A DNA stretch of 64,000 bases from JAOUEA01 sp963825635 (GTDB lineage Bacteria > Actinomycetota > UBA4738 > HRBIN12): NCBI GenBank assembly GCA_963825635.1, contig CAWGTU010000003.1, positions 62,001 through 126,000 of the forward strand, written 5' to 3'. This document shows, in pieces, positions 19,787-28,003 of the stretch. Under the pieces are notes generated by a model. It was not told the origin of the DNA. It did no database searches and was given only the letters and a program-made list of their open reading frames with translations. How positions within the stretch are numbered: position 1 is the stretch's first letter; each line of letters opens with the position of its first letter. The position numbers and the translations under genes are program-made.

Positions 19787-21436
19787 TCAGATCGGGTCGG
19801 TGAGCGCGCCGAGACGCTCGATCAGACGCGCGTTCTCGGCGTAGTCGACCGGACAGGCCACGATCGAGACGGCATCGTCATCGAGCGCCTTGCGCAGCGT
19901 CGGCGCCAACTCGTCGGCCGAGCCGACCTCGTAACCCTTCGCCCCGAAGCTCTCCGCGAGCTTCACGAAGTCGGGATTCGTGAACGAGACGGCCGCCCGC
20001 CGTCCGAAGTGGATGTCCTGCTTCCAGCCGATGAGGCCGTACCCGCCGTCGACCCAGACGAGCACGACGATGTGCACGTCCTCGCGCACCGCGGTCTCGA
20101 TCTCGGCCATGCTCATCGCGAACGCCCCGTCCCCCATCGCCGCCAGCACTTTCCGGTCGGGATGCACGAGCTTCGCGGCGATCGCACCGGGCAGGGAGAA
20201 CGCCATCGTCGCGAGGCCGTTCGAGATCAGGCAGGTGCTCGGTCGGTGCGTCGGGTACAGGCGCGCCATCCACATCTTCACCGCGCCCGTGTCGCACAGG
20301 ACGATGTCGTCGTCCTCGAGCACCGATCTGATGTCGGAGACCACCCGGGCGGGAGCCATGGGGAACGCGTCGTCGGCGGCACCTCGCTCGAGCTCTTCCC
20401 GCACGAGATCGCGCACGGGGAAGATCTCCCCTCGCACCTGTTGCACGATGCTCGACTCGCAGATCGCGTCGAGCGTCTCGCCGATGCTGCCCTGCAACCC
20501 GACGGCGAGCGTGTAGTGAGCATCGACCTCGGCCACGGTGCGATGCACGTGCACGATCTGCTTGTCGGCCAGCGGGTTCCATCGCACGGGTGAGTACTCG
20601 ACGAGGTCGTAGCCGACTGCCACCACCACGTCGGCTCGGTCGAACCCGAAGTTCACGTAGTCCTTCACCATGAACCCGATCGTGCCGAGCGCGTTCGGGT
20701 GGCTGTCGGGGAACACCCCTTTGCCGAGGAAGGTCGTGGCAACGGGGAGGTTGAGGCGCTCGCTGAAGCGGATCAACGCCTCGGCCGCGCCGTCGCGCGC
20801 CACACCCGGACCTGCGAGCACGACCGGGTGCCTCGCGTTCGCGAGCACCCCGGCGGCCCGCCGGACCTGGCCCTCGTCGGGCGAGGTATCGACCGGTGTG
20901 TTCACGGGGAGCACTCGGGCATCGGTCGCCCGTTCGGCGACGTCCTCCGGCAGCACGATGAACGTCGCGCCCGGCGGCTCGGTCGTGGCCTGCTTGAAGG
21001 CCTTGCGCACCATCTCCGGCGCGGCCACGCGCACCGTCACCATGTCGCCCCACTTCGTGATCGGGCGGAAGAGCGAGACGAGGTCGACGAACTGGTGCGA
21101 CTCCTTGTAGATCCGATCGAGGCTCGCCTGCGCGACGAGCGCGACCAGCGGATGCGAGTCGAGCTGGGCGTTCGCGACCCCGAGCATCAGGTTGATCGCG
21201 CCGGGACCGAGGGTGGCGAGACAGACGCCGGGCCGGCCGGTGAGCGCACCGTACGTGTCGGCCATGAAGGCGGCGCCGCGCTCATCTCGGGTGGTGACGA
21301 ACCGGATCGAGCTGTCGGCGAGGGCGTCGATCGTGTGGAGGTTCTCCTCGCCGGGAAGGCCGAAGACGATCTCGACACCCTCGTTCTCGAGGCACTCGAC
21401 GATCACGCGAGCGACGGTGCGAGCCGAAGCGCTCAT
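19787..21436 (-). CDS. Thiamine-diphosphate enzyme of the acetolactate synthase family
   Basis: 549 residues with the three-domain layout of ThDP enzymes. The catalytic Glu is in VFGLPGEENLHTID, the PYR domain continues with LATLGPGAINLMLGVANA, the middle domain has HPVVLAGPGVARDGA, and the cofactor motif is MGDGAFAMSMAEIETAVRED ending at WVDGGYGLIGWKQ. It is labelled acetolactate synthase-like; no regulatory small subunit or other branched-chain genes are adjacent, so a catabolic or other ThDP role is equally possible. The ATG at 21436 lies six bases after TACGCT (leaderless). An MFS gene follows directly. Confidence 0.83.
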   Translation of the reverse strand: MSASARTVARVIVECLENEGVEIVFGLPGEENLHTIDALADSSIRFVTTRDERGAAFMADTYGALTGRPGVCLATLGPGAINLMLGVANAQLDSHPLVALVAQASLDRIYKESHQFVDLVSLFRPITKWGDMVTVRVAAPEMVRKAFKQATTEPPGATFIVLPEDVAERATDARVLPVNTPVDTSPDEGQVRRAAGVLANARHPVVLAGPGVARDGAAEALIRFSERLNLPVATTFLGKGVFPDSHPNALGTIGFMVKDYVNFGFDRADVVVAVGYDLVEYSPVRWNPLADKQIVHVHRTVAEVDAHYTLAVGLQGSIGETLDAICESSIVQQVRGEIFPVRDLVREELERGAADDAFPMAPARVVSDIRSVLEDDDIVLCDTGAVKMWMARLYPTHRPSTCLISNGLATMAFSLPGAIAAKLVHPDRKVLAAMGDGAFAMSMAEIETAVREDVHIVVLVWVDGGYGLIGWKQDIHFGRRAAVSFTNPDFVKLAESFGAKGYEVGSADELAPTLRKALDDDAVSIVACPVDYAENARLIERLGALTDPI

Positions 21437-21442
21437 GTCGCC

Positions 21443-21448
21443 AGCGTA
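21443..21448 (-). promoter_or_regulatory. -10 element for a leaderless transcript
   Basis: TACGCT on the minus strand, then GGCGAC, then the ATG of the ThDP enzyme at 21436. Confidence 0.5.
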
Positions 21449-21460
21449 TCGGACGCCCGT

Positions 21461-21922
21461 CTAGAGCAGCTGACGGGTGAGCTGGGCATGACCGACGTGC
21501 TCGCGCAGGTGTTCCAGCGCGTGGAGCAGGGCCCAGGCCGAGGTCACCGGCTCGCCGGCGCCGTCGGCGTTCCAGGATGCCGTGCCGGTCGCGCCGGGCT
21601 CGAACACGACGTCGCCCTCGAGCAACGCCCTGCACTCGCCGGCGATGGCGTCGAAACGGTCCATGAACGCATCGGCGTCGCCGACGACGACCAGGAACTC
21701 GGCCGGCCGGTCGCGCTCGGGCGGCGGCGCGCCGGTCGCGAGGCTCAACCAGGACCGGGTGCTGGCGAGCGCGTGCGTCACGAGCACCGCGAGGGGGTTC
21801 GTGTCGTCCTCGACCGGCCGCCGATTCAGCTCCTCGGCGGCGCACCCGTCGATCGTCGAGCGCAGCTCGTCGAGCGAGTCGTCCAGCAGCTCACGGGCCG
21901 CCTCGATCGTCGGGTCGGCCAC
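21461..21922 (-). CDS. DinB/DUF664-like four-helix protein
   Basis: 153-residue all-helical protein. Histidines placed as in metal-binding DinB/DUF664 proteins are visible in VLVTHALASTR and LLHALEHLREHVGHAQLTRQLL. In actinobacteria this fold includes mycothiol-dependent transferases and isomerases, but no substrate is evident. The gene begins 2 bases after the stop of the response regulator, so it is co-transcribed with it and with hpf. Whether it has a role in the same response is unknown. Confidence 0.78.
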   Translation of the reverse strand: MADPTIEAARELLDDSLDELRSTIDGCAAEELNRRPVEDDTNPLAVLVTHALASTRSWLSLATGAPPPERDRPAEFLVVVGDADAFMDRFDAIAGECRALLEGDVVFEPGATGTASWNADGAGEPVTSAWALLHALEHLREHVGHAQLTRQLL

Positions 21923-21924
21923 GA

Positions 21925-22611
21925 TCAGCTGATCTCGATCATCTTCTCGCGCACGGCGTAGACGACCGCCTCCATGCGCGAGTGCAGATGCAGCTTCTCG
22001 AGGATGTTGCGGATGTGGTTCTTCACCGTGTTCTCGCTGATGAAGAGCTGCTTGGCGATGTCGCGATTGTTCAGGCCCTGCGCGACGAGCCGCAGCACCT
22101 CCATCTCGCGATCGGTGAGCTTGGGCGCGGGCATGCGCGGCTGCTCCTCGGCGGACTTCGACATCGCGGCGAACTCGGTCAGCAGCTTCGACGCCATCGA
22201 GGGCGAGATGCGTGACTGACCAGCCCAGACGCTGCGGATCGCGTCGGAGACCTCCTCGATCGGGATCTCCTTCAGCAGGTACCCACTGGCCCCCGCCTTG
22301 ATCGCGTCGTAGAGGTCGCCTTCCTCGTCGCTGATCGTGAGCATCAGGATCTTGCAGTGCGGCAGGAGATCCTTGATCTGCCCGGCCGCCTCGATGCCGG
22401 AACGCTTCGGCATGCGGACGTCCATCAGCACGACGTCGGGCATCGTCTCCTGGGCGACCTCGACCGCCTCGGCACCGTCGGACGCCTCGCCGACCAGCTC
22501 GATATCGGCTTCCTGCTGGAGCACCATCTCGAGCCCGCGCCGGAACAATGCGTGGTCGTCGACCACCATGACCCGCAGTCGCTCGGGCGCCGCATTCGCG
22601 TCCTTGGTCAC
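21925..22611 (-). CDS. NarL/FixJ-type response regulator
   Basis: 228-residue two-domain regulator. The receiver domain has the acidic pair (VMVVDDHALFRRG), the phospho-acceptor Asp in DVVLMDVRMPKRSG, the Thr/Ser switch (ILMLTISDEEG) and the Lys in GYLLKEIPIEE. The C-terminal LuxR-type helix-turn-helix is LTDREMEVLRLVAQGLNNRDIAKQLFISENTVKNHIRNILEKL. No sensor kinase gene lies nearby, so it is an orphan here. Its GTG overlaps the hpf stop (GTGA), which suggests coupled expression with the ribosome hibernation factor. Confidence 0.93.
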   Translation of the reverse strand: MTKDANAAPERLRVMVVDDHALFRRGLEMVLQQEADIELVGEASDGAEAVEVAQETMPDVVLMDVRMPKRSGIEAAGQIKDLLPHCKILMLTISDEEGDLYDAIKAGASGYLLKEIPIEEVSDAIRSVWAGQSRISPSMASKLLTEFAAMSKSAEEQPRMPAPKLTDREMEVLRLVAQGLNNRDIAKQLFISENTVKNHIRNILEKLHLHSRMEAVVYAVREKMIEIS

Positions 22612-22994
22612 CGGTCCCCCTCGGTCTCGCCCTCTGCCTCGGTATCGGCAGTCGCAGCGTTCAGGTGAGCGGATTCTAGTGGGCTCTTGTGCACCGAGGC
22701 GCGACGCTTCCCATGGTGGTCGCGGAGCTGTCGCTCGAGCTTGTCGGCCACCCGGTCGATCGCGGTGGGCACGTCGTCGGCTTCGGCGTGTGCACGGAAG
22801 GTCTTACGCGGGATGTGCAACGCCGCCTCGACGCGCTTGACGCCATCGGGGGCAGGATAGTGCTCGCCGATGAACTCGAGGTCGATCCGAGTGGTCCGTG
22901 GCTCCATGCGCTCCAGGTATGCGAGTTTGTGGCCGGCGGTCTCCCGGACCTCATCGGTGACAGAGAGCCCTCGGCCCGTGAACGTCAGATCCAT
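22608..22994 (-). CDS. hpf: Ribosome hibernation promoting factor (short form)
   Basis: 128-residue HPF/YfiA-type protein that binds the small ribosomal subunit at the tRNA/mRNA channel in slow growth. The fold MDLTFTGRGLSVTDEVRETAGHKLAYLER ... IDLEFIGEHY ... VEAALHIPRKTFRAHAEADDVPTAIDRVADKLERQLRDH is complete. The C-terminal dimerisation domain of long HPF is missing, replaced by about 30 residues of acidic tail. The ATG at 22994 has GAGGAG upstream; a longer frame to 23363 would cross the comF stop. It sits downstream of a structured 224-bp gap after comF. Confidence 0.92.
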   Translation of the reverse strand: MDLTFTGRGLSVTDEVRETAGHKLAYLERMEPRTTRIDLEFIGEHYPAPDGVKRVEAALHIPRKTFRAHAEADDVPTAIDRVADKLERQLRDHHGKRRASVHKSPLESAHLNAATADTEAEGETEGDR

Positions 22995-23042
22995 ACGCGT
23001 CGGTCGTCTCCTCGTTCGGGTCGGGCGGGCCCTCCACCGGCT

Positions 23043-23184
23043 GACCTGGTCTTTTCCCCCACACTCGCCTGCGGGAGCGTTCGCCGCCAGGTCGCGAAGG
23101 ACCGGCGACTCCCACCCTCTCTCGCCCGAAGACGAGGCAGGACTTACATCTAAACCGCGCCATGCTCGGCGACCAAGGGTCGCC
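23043..23184 (-). ncRNA. Structured RNA upstream of hpf, candidate raiA motif
   Basis: The 224-bp gap between comF and hpf is rich in self-complementarity when read on the minus strand. GGCGACC-CTT-GGTCGCC (23184-23168) is a perfect 7-bp hairpin. CTCGTC-UUCG-GGCGAG (23136-23121) has a stable UUCG tetraloop. GACCTGG (23093-23087) pairs with CCAGGTC (23049-23043) around a 37-base inner part. Published comparative work describes raiA-motif RNAs of Firmicutes and Actinobacteria upstream of raiA/hpf genes, often after comFC; the position matches. Identity with that Rfam family is not shown here. Confidence 0.45.
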
Positions 23185-23218
23185 TTACGTGGGTCGTTTC
23201 GCCCGCGGCTGGCATCGA

Positions 23219-23959
23219 CTACCGGGGGTCGTCCCCGGGCAACCACAGACCCGGACGAGGGCCCGGTCGAGTATAGGCAGGTCGACGGGTGCGCAGGAGC
23301 GTCCGTGCAGCCACCAGCAGCGAGACGCGCGACGCTCCCTGGGCGAGAAGGATCTCGGCGCACGCGGCAGCGGTCGCTCCGGTGGTGAGCACGTCGTCGA
23401 CGAGCAGCACATGGTCGGGCACGGCCGCGCGATCGCGAGCGACGAACGATCCGCGCATCGCCGCTCGCCGAGCCTCAGCATCCCGTTTGGCTTGCGGACC
23501 GGTCGAGACGACCCGGCGCAGCAGCCGTCGCACCGGAAGCCCGGTCTCCCGGCCGACAGCGACCGCGAGCACCCGCGCCTGATCGAACCCCCGCTCGGCC
23601 TTCCGTCGCCTGGCCAGCGGCACCCATGTCGCGACGTCGGCTCCCGGTGGAACGCACGTGGCCATCGCCGCGCCGAGCGCCCGGCCGACGCCTCGCACCC
23701 CTCCGTACTTGAGGTGATGGATCGAGGCTCGAGCCGGCCCCTCGAACGCGAACGGCGCCCGGGCATGCGCGATCTCCACGGGTGGACACTCGCTGCATCC
23801 GGACACCTCGCCATCGGGGGTCGGGGCGCCACATCGGGCGCACCACGGGGGCTCCAGCGCGTGGAGACCACGGGCGCATCGCTCACAGAACGGCCACGCG
23901 GGCGCGCCGCACCCCGCGCAGCGCGGCGGGAAGACGACATCGAGCGCCCGGGTCAGCAC
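23219..23959 (-). CDS. comF: ComF family phosphoribosyltransferase-like protein
   Basis: 246 residues. The N-terminal zinc-ribbon region has CAGCGAPAWPFCERCARG and a second set CARCGAPTPDGEVSGCSECP. The C-terminal phosphoribosyltransferase fold has the PRPP loop VLLVDDVLTTGATAAAC. Also seen is WVPLARRRKAERGFDQARVLA, the ComFC signature. ComF helps DNA uptake in naturally competent bacteria, but the actinobacterial copy is conserved regardless and its role is uncertain. The GTG at 23959 is six bases after TATCGT (leaderless). Confidence 0.9.
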   Translation of the reverse strand: MLTRALDVVFPPRCAGCGAPAWPFCERCARGLHALEPPWCARCGAPTPDGEVSGCSECPPVEIAHARAPFAFEGPARASIHHLKYGGVRGVGRALGAAMATCVPPGADVATWVPLARRRKAERGFDQARVLAVAVGRETGLPVRRLLRRVVSTGPQAKRDAEARRAAMRGSFVARDRAAVPDHVLLVDDVLTTGATAAACAEILLAQGASRVSLLVAARTLLRTRRPAYTRPGPRPGLWLPGDDPR

Positions 23960-23965
23960 GGGCCG

Positions 23966-23971
23966 ACGATA
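23966..23971 (-). promoter_or_regulatory. -10 element for a leaderless transcript
   Basis: TATCGT on the minus strand, six bases before the GTG of comF at 23959. Confidence 0.45.
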
Positions 23972-23996
23972 GGACCCGGGTGCGACACGAGGAGCG

Positions 23997-24623
23997 TCAG
24001 GGCAGATCGATCTCGATCGGTCGATCGGCCCCGCGAGCGGTGATCGCGAGTCGAAGCTGGGTCTTCGCGGCCGGGTACGTCATCACCGTGCCTCGGCGGG
24101 ACTCCTCGTCGAAACCCTCGTCGACCAGGGGCAGCATCACGTCGTCCGCGGCGATCGAGAGACCGAGCTGCGCAGGTGCCTCGTACGACACGCGGACACC
24201 GTCGGGCGCGCAGTCCACCTGCAGGATCGTCACGGTCGTGGCACCGGCCTCGATCGCGCGTCCGATCGATGCCGAGCCCCGTCGCATCGAACCGCGAGGC
24301 CACGCCACGACGAACCGGTCGCCGGGATGCACCACCCCGGCGTCGCCATCGATCGTGACGTCGAGCTCGAGGCGGTACCAGCCGGGAGCCAGGTCGAGCA
24401 GCGGCACCTCGAACGGCACGAACAGGTCGAGGTGCGGCGCGACGTCGAGGGTCACAGGCTCGACCCTCATCGGCTGGCCTGCCCGGCCGGCGAGCTCGGC
24501 GATCCGGGCCGCCTCGATACGCACCTGATGCGGATCGGCGTCGTCCCCCCGCAGGACGAACGCGCCCTTGAGGGTTGCGGGGAACCGCTCGAAGTGCGCG
24601 CGGATCGAGACGCGGCCGTCCAC
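23997..24623 (-). CDS. Hypothetical protein downstream of ahcY
   Basis: 208-residue protein that I do not recognise. It has no signal peptide and no membrane segment. Alternating hydrophobic stretches (VRIEAARIAEL, LDLFVPFEVPLLDLAPGWYRLELDVTIDGD, DRFVVAWPRG, GVRVSYEAPAQLGLSIA) suggest a mainly beta sandwich. There is one Cys and no recognisable catalytic motif. The GTG at 24623 follows the ahcY stop by 2 bases, so it belongs to the ahcY-manB operon. Codon use and composition match its neighbours. A role tied to SAH recycling is possible only by context. Confidence 0.7.
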   Translation of the reverse strand: MDGRVSIRAHFERFPATLKGAFVLRGDDADPHQVRIEAARIAELAGRAGQPMRVEPVTLDVAPHLDLFVPFEVPLLDLAPGWYRLELDVTIDGDAGVVHPGDRFVVAWPRGSMRRGSASIGRAIEAGATTVTILQVDCAPDGVRVSYEAPAQLGLSIAADDVMLPLVDEGFDEESRRGTVMTYPAAKTQLRLAITARGADRPIEIDLP

Positions 24624-24625
24624 GG

Positions 24626-25882
24626 CTAGGTGCCCTGTTCCCAGCTCTGCAGGTAGTGCTCCTGCTCGGCCGTGAGCTCGTCGATCTCCACGCCCATGGC
24701 CCGGAGCTTCAGCCGCGCCACGTCCTTGTCGATCTCGACCGGCACCGGATACACGCGAGGCTCGAGCGTCCCGCGCTGTCCGACCACCCACTCGGCGGCG
24801 AGCGCCTGGTTCGCGAACGACATGTCCATCACCGCCGCAGGATGCCCCTCGGCGGCCGAGAGGTTCACGAGGCGCCCCTCCCCGAGCAGGTAGATGCGCC
24901 GGCCGTCGGCGAACGTGTACTCGTCGACGAACTCCCGGATCCGGCGGGTCCCGCCGGTGCCGAGCGACGCGAGCGCCTGCTTGTCGATCTCCACGTCGAA
25001 GTGCCCGGAGTTCGCGAGCATCGCCCCGTCCTTCAGGAGCTCCATGTGCTCGCGCCCGATCACGGTGGTGTCGCCGGTCACCGTGATGAAGATGTCGCCG
25101 ATGCGGGCCGCGTCGCGCAGCGGCATCACCCGGTACCCCTCCATCACGGCCTCGATCGCCGCGGTCGGGTCGACCTCGGTCACGATCACGTGAGCGCCCA
25201 TGCCTCGGGCGCGCGACGCGACCCCGCGCCCGCACATGCCGTAGCCGCAGACGACGATCGTGCGGCCCGCCAGCAGCCGGTTCGTCGCACGCATGATCGC
25301 GTCGATCGTCGACTGGCCGGTGCCGAAGCGGTTGTCGAACAGGTGCTTGGTGTCGGCGTCGTTCACGCTCACGATCGGGTACTTCAACGCGCCGTCGCCC
25401 GCCATCGCCCGCAACCTGATCACGCCGGTCGTGGTCTCCTCGGTGCCACCGATGATCTCGCCGATCTGGTCGACGCGCTCCTTGTGCAGCACGCTCACCA
25501 TGTCGGCCCCGTCGTCCATCGTGATGTTGGGTCTGATGTCGAGCACCGCGTTGATGTGCTTGAAGAACGTGTCGGTGTCCTCGCCCTTGATCGCGAAGGT
25601 ATCGATGCCGGCTTCGACCAGGGCGGCCGCCACGTCGTCCTGGGTCGAGAGCGGGTTCGACGCGCACAGGGCCACCTGAGCGCCACCGGCCTGCAGTGTG
25701 AGCATCAGGTTCGCCGTCTCGGTTGTCACGTGCAGGCACGCCCCGATGCGGATGCCCTCGAGCGGCTTCTCCTTCTCGAAGCGCTCCTTGATCAGGGCGG
25801 TCACCGGCATCTCGGCGCCCGCCCACTCGATCCGCTCCCGGCCACCGGCCGCCAGCGCGATGTCACGCACGTCGTTCGTCAC
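24626..25882 (-). CDS. ahcY: Adenosylhomocysteinase (S-adenosylhomocysteine hydrolase)
   Basis: 418-residue NAD-dependent enzyme splitting S-adenosylhomocysteine into adenosine and homocysteine, which keeps methyltransferases active. Motifs: substrate region ACLHVTTETANL, NAD-binding VVCGYGMCGRGVASRARGMGA, ANSGHFDVEID and FANQALAAEWV. It is the shorter bacterial/archaeal form without the extra loop of plant-type enzymes. The GTG at 25882 gives VTNDVRDIALAAGG with AGGAG nine bases upstream. The next gene upstream is purine nucleoside phosphorylase, which could remove the adenosine-derived product. Confidence 0.96.
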   Translation of the reverse strand: MTNDVRDIALAAGGRERIEWAGAEMPVTALIKERFEKEKPLEGIRIGACLHVTTETANLMLTLQAGGAQVALCASNPLSTQDDVAAALVEAGIDTFAIKGEDTDTFFKHINAVLDIRPNITMDDGADMVSVLHKERVDQIGEIIGGTEETTTGVIRLRAMAGDGALKYPIVSVNDADTKHLFDNRFGTGQSTIDAIMRATNRLLAGRTIVVCGYGMCGRGVASRARGMGAHVIVTEVDPTAAIEAVMEGYRVMPLRDAARIGDIFITVTGDTTVIGREHMELLKDGAMLANSGHFDVEIDKQALASLGTGGTRRIREFVDEYTFADGRRIYLLGEGRLVNLSAAEGHPAAVMDMSFANQALAAEWVVGQRGTLEPRVYPVPVEIDKDVARLKLRAMGVEIDELTAEQEHYLQSWEQGT

Positions 25883-25895
25883 CGTCGTTCTCCTC

Positions 25896-26726
25896 TCACA
25901 TGCGCGGGAACAGGTCGACGAGCAACCTGCCCACCGCTCCCGCGGTCTCGTTCGACACGCGGACGACCTCCTCGTGCTCGATGTGCTCACCGAACGCGTT
26001 CGTGAGCGAGCAGATCCCCAGCACCCGCATCTCGAGGGCGGCCGCCGGCAGCGCCTCGGGCACCATCGACATCCCGACGACCGTCGCCCCGGCTGCCTGG
26101 AGCATCCTCACTTCCGTGGGGGTCTCGTACGCCGGCCCGCTCATCGCCGCGTAGACCCCGATCGACGACGCGATGCCGAGCGCCTGCGCCCGCTCGAAGG
26201 CGAGGTCCCGCAGGCCTTCGTCGTACACCCGGGTCGTACTGATGAACGTGGGCATGCCGTCGGGATACCGCCACCCGCGGAGCGGCGCCACCCCCATCAT
26301 GTTGAGGTGATCGCGCAGGATCACGACGGTGCCGCCGGCCTCCCCGGGCACGAGTCCTCCGACGGCCGCCGTGAGCACCATCGTGTCGGCCCCCAGTTCC
26401 TTCGAGAGGCGGGGCAGCAACGCCGGCACGTCCATGCCGTGCCCCTCATAGAAGTGGACCCGTCCGAAGAACGCGGCGACCGGCACGCTCGCGAGGTGGC
26501 CGAGCACCACCCTCCCCGCGTGTCCAGGGACCCCGGAGGGCGGGAAGCCCGGGAGGTCCGTGAACGAGAAGCTCGCCGTCTCGACGAGGGCGTCTCCGAG
26601 AGCCGGACCGAGCCCCGAGCCCAGCACCACCCCGGCGCGCGGCACGAGGTCGGTCGCCGAGCGCACGACGGCGGCGGCCTGCGCGGCGAGATCGTCTCCG
26701 GGACCCGGCACTCCTTGCCCGCTCAT
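25896..26726 (-). CDS. Purine nucleoside phosphorylase (trimeric PNP/MTAP family)
   Basis: 276 residues; phosphorolysis of purine nucleosides to base and ribose-1-phosphate. Signatures are VVLGSGLGPALGDAL (phosphate loop), VAAFFGRVHFYEGHGMDV, VLTAAVGGLV, LRDHLNMMG and SGPAYETPTEVRML with VVGMSMVPEALPA. The family trait of trimer type is clear, but whether inosine/guanosine or methylthioadenosine is preferred is not certain. It overlaps the isomerase gene by 4 bases (ATGA) and precedes ahcY by 13 bases, making a purine salvage/methyl cycle unit. Confidence 0.92.
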   Translation of the reverse strand: MSGQGVPGPGDDLAAQAAAVVRSATDLVPRAGVVLGSGLGPALGDALVETASFSFTDLPGFPPSGVPGHAGRVVLGHLASVPVAAFFGRVHFYEGHGMDVPALLPRLSKELGADTMVLTAAVGGLVPGEAGGTVVILRDHLNMMGVAPLRGWRYPDGMPTFISTTRVYDEGLRDLAFERAQALGIASSIGVYAAMSGPAYETPTEVRMLQAAGATVVGMSMVPEALPAAALEMRVLGICSLTNAFGEHIEHEEVVRVSNETAGAVGRLLVDLFPRM

Positions 26727-27790
26727 CGCGATCTGGCCCCGTCGAGGGAGGACTTCAGGCGGTCGATCGCCGGGATCGGCGAGGGATCGACGCCCCGGCG
26801 CAAGCCCACGTAGCAGCTCACGAAGTCGCCCATGATCACGAGCGACAGGAAGCGCGCCAGTACGCTCCGCCCTGTCGCCCAGACCTCCTCGGTGATCACC
26901 CCCGCGTCGCGGGCGATCTCGAGGGAGATCGGGAAGCGCGCCGCCACGTCCTCGTGTTCCCCCTCGTGCCGGAGCGCCACGACGAAGGACGAGGCGCCGC
27001 CGTCGGCGTGCCACCCGACGACCTCGTTGTGGTCGAGCTCGGGCAGGGCGGCCGACCAGGCGGGCACCTTCCCGTTCTCGTTCAGCTGGGTCTTCCACCG
27101 CGCGGCGGCGACCGCACCGAGGCCGTCGGCGCCCCAGACGACCGGTTGCCGGTGCCCGATGCGCTCGGCGAGGGCCTTCGCTGCGTTGCGCTCCGTGGAT
27201 CGATCGGGCCCGAACACCTCGACGAGCCGGTCGAGCTCGCCGGTCGCCTCGTCGACGTCACCGGCAAGGCTCGGCAACAACCCCACGGTCTCCATCGCCC
27301 CGAGCAACGACAACGCGAGGTAGCCGAGCGCCGCCCGAGGCATGAACCCACCGGGGATGCGCACGACCCCGAGCCCGAGCTCGTCGGCGCGGGCCTCCAG
27401 CGTGCCGCCCGAGGTGATCGGCAGCACGCGGCACCCGCGGGCCACCGCCTCCTCGAAGCTCGCGAGCGTCTCGGCCGTGTTCCCGGAATAGGACGAGACC
27501 ACGACCAGCGTGCGCGGCCCGGCGTACGCAGGGAGTTGAGGGCTCCTGTTCACGTCGACCGGCACGATGAGCCGATCGCGGAAGAGCGACCGCAGCACGT
27601 CGCCGGCGACGGCCGAGCCCCCCATGCCGCAGAACGTCACGGCCGTCACGCCGTCGGCGGATGCCAGGCCATCGGCTTCGAGACCGGCTGCGTAGCCCTC
27701 GCGTGCGTGACGTGGCATCGAGGCGACCGCGCCGAGCATGTCGCCCGCGTCGAGAGCCCGAAGCGCCTCGACGTCGTTCAGATCGGTCAC
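26723..27790 (-). CDS. SIS-domain phosphoglucose/phosphomannose isomerase-like protein
   Basis: 355 residues with two SIS subdomains: VTFCGMGGSAVAGDVL and TLVVVSSYSGNTAETLASFEEA in the first, and VVWGADGLGAVAARWKTQLNENGKVPAW in the second. This is the bifunctional PGI/PMI-like group that includes the mycobacterial Rv3256c-type protein located beside manB. Probable roles are interconversion of fructose-6-phosphate with glucose- or mannose-6-phosphate. The GTG at 27790 overlaps the Trm112-like stop (GTGA). The position between Trm112 and PNP is kept in many actinobacteria. Confidence 0.88.
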   Translation of the reverse strand: MTDLNDVEALRALDAGDMLGAVASMPRHAREGYAAGLEADGLASADGVTAVTFCGMGGSAVAGDVLRSLFRDRLIVPVDVNRSPQLPAYAGPRTLVVVSSYSGNTAETLASFEEAVARGCRVLPITSGGTLEARADELGLGVVRIPGGFMPRAALGYLALSLLGAMETVGLLPSLAGDVDEATGELDRLVEVFGPDRSTERNAAKALAERIGHRQPVVWGADGLGAVAAARWKTQLNENGKVPAWSAALPELDHNEVVGWHADGGASSFVVALRHEGEHEDVAARFPISLEIARDAGVITEEVWATGRSVLARFLSLVIMGDFVSCYVGLRRGVDPSPIPAIDRLKSSLDGARSR

Positions 27791-27975
27791 CGGGCCCCCG
27801 GCTTCTGGCCGGGCTTCTCGGCCTCGTCGATCAACATCACCGGGATGTCGTCGCGGATCGGGTACCGATATCCGCACGTCGCGCAGACGAGCACCTGATC
27901 GGCTTCGCGATAGTCGAGATCACCCCGGTCGTTGGGGCACACGAGGATCTCCAGCAGCTGAGGATCGAGGGTCAC
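27787..27975 (-). CDS. Trm112/UPF0434-like small zinc protein
   Basis: 62 residues: LLEILVCPNDRGDLDYREADQVLVCATCGYRYPIRDDIPVML. Two CxxC-like pairs (CPND with one Cys, CATC with two) make a Trm112-type zinc ribbon, with the first pair reduced to one Cys. Trm112 proteins stabilise methyltransferases in other organisms; in actinobacteria the role is unknown. GTG start at 27975 with a strong GAAGGAGGC site. Located between manB and the isomerase gene. Confidence 0.85.
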   Translation of the reverse strand: MTLDPQLLEILVCPNDRGDLDYREADQVLVCATCGYRYPIRDDIPVMLIDEAEKPGQKPGAR

Positions 27976-28003
27976 GATGCCTCCTTCTCGTCGGGGGCAG
28001 GGC

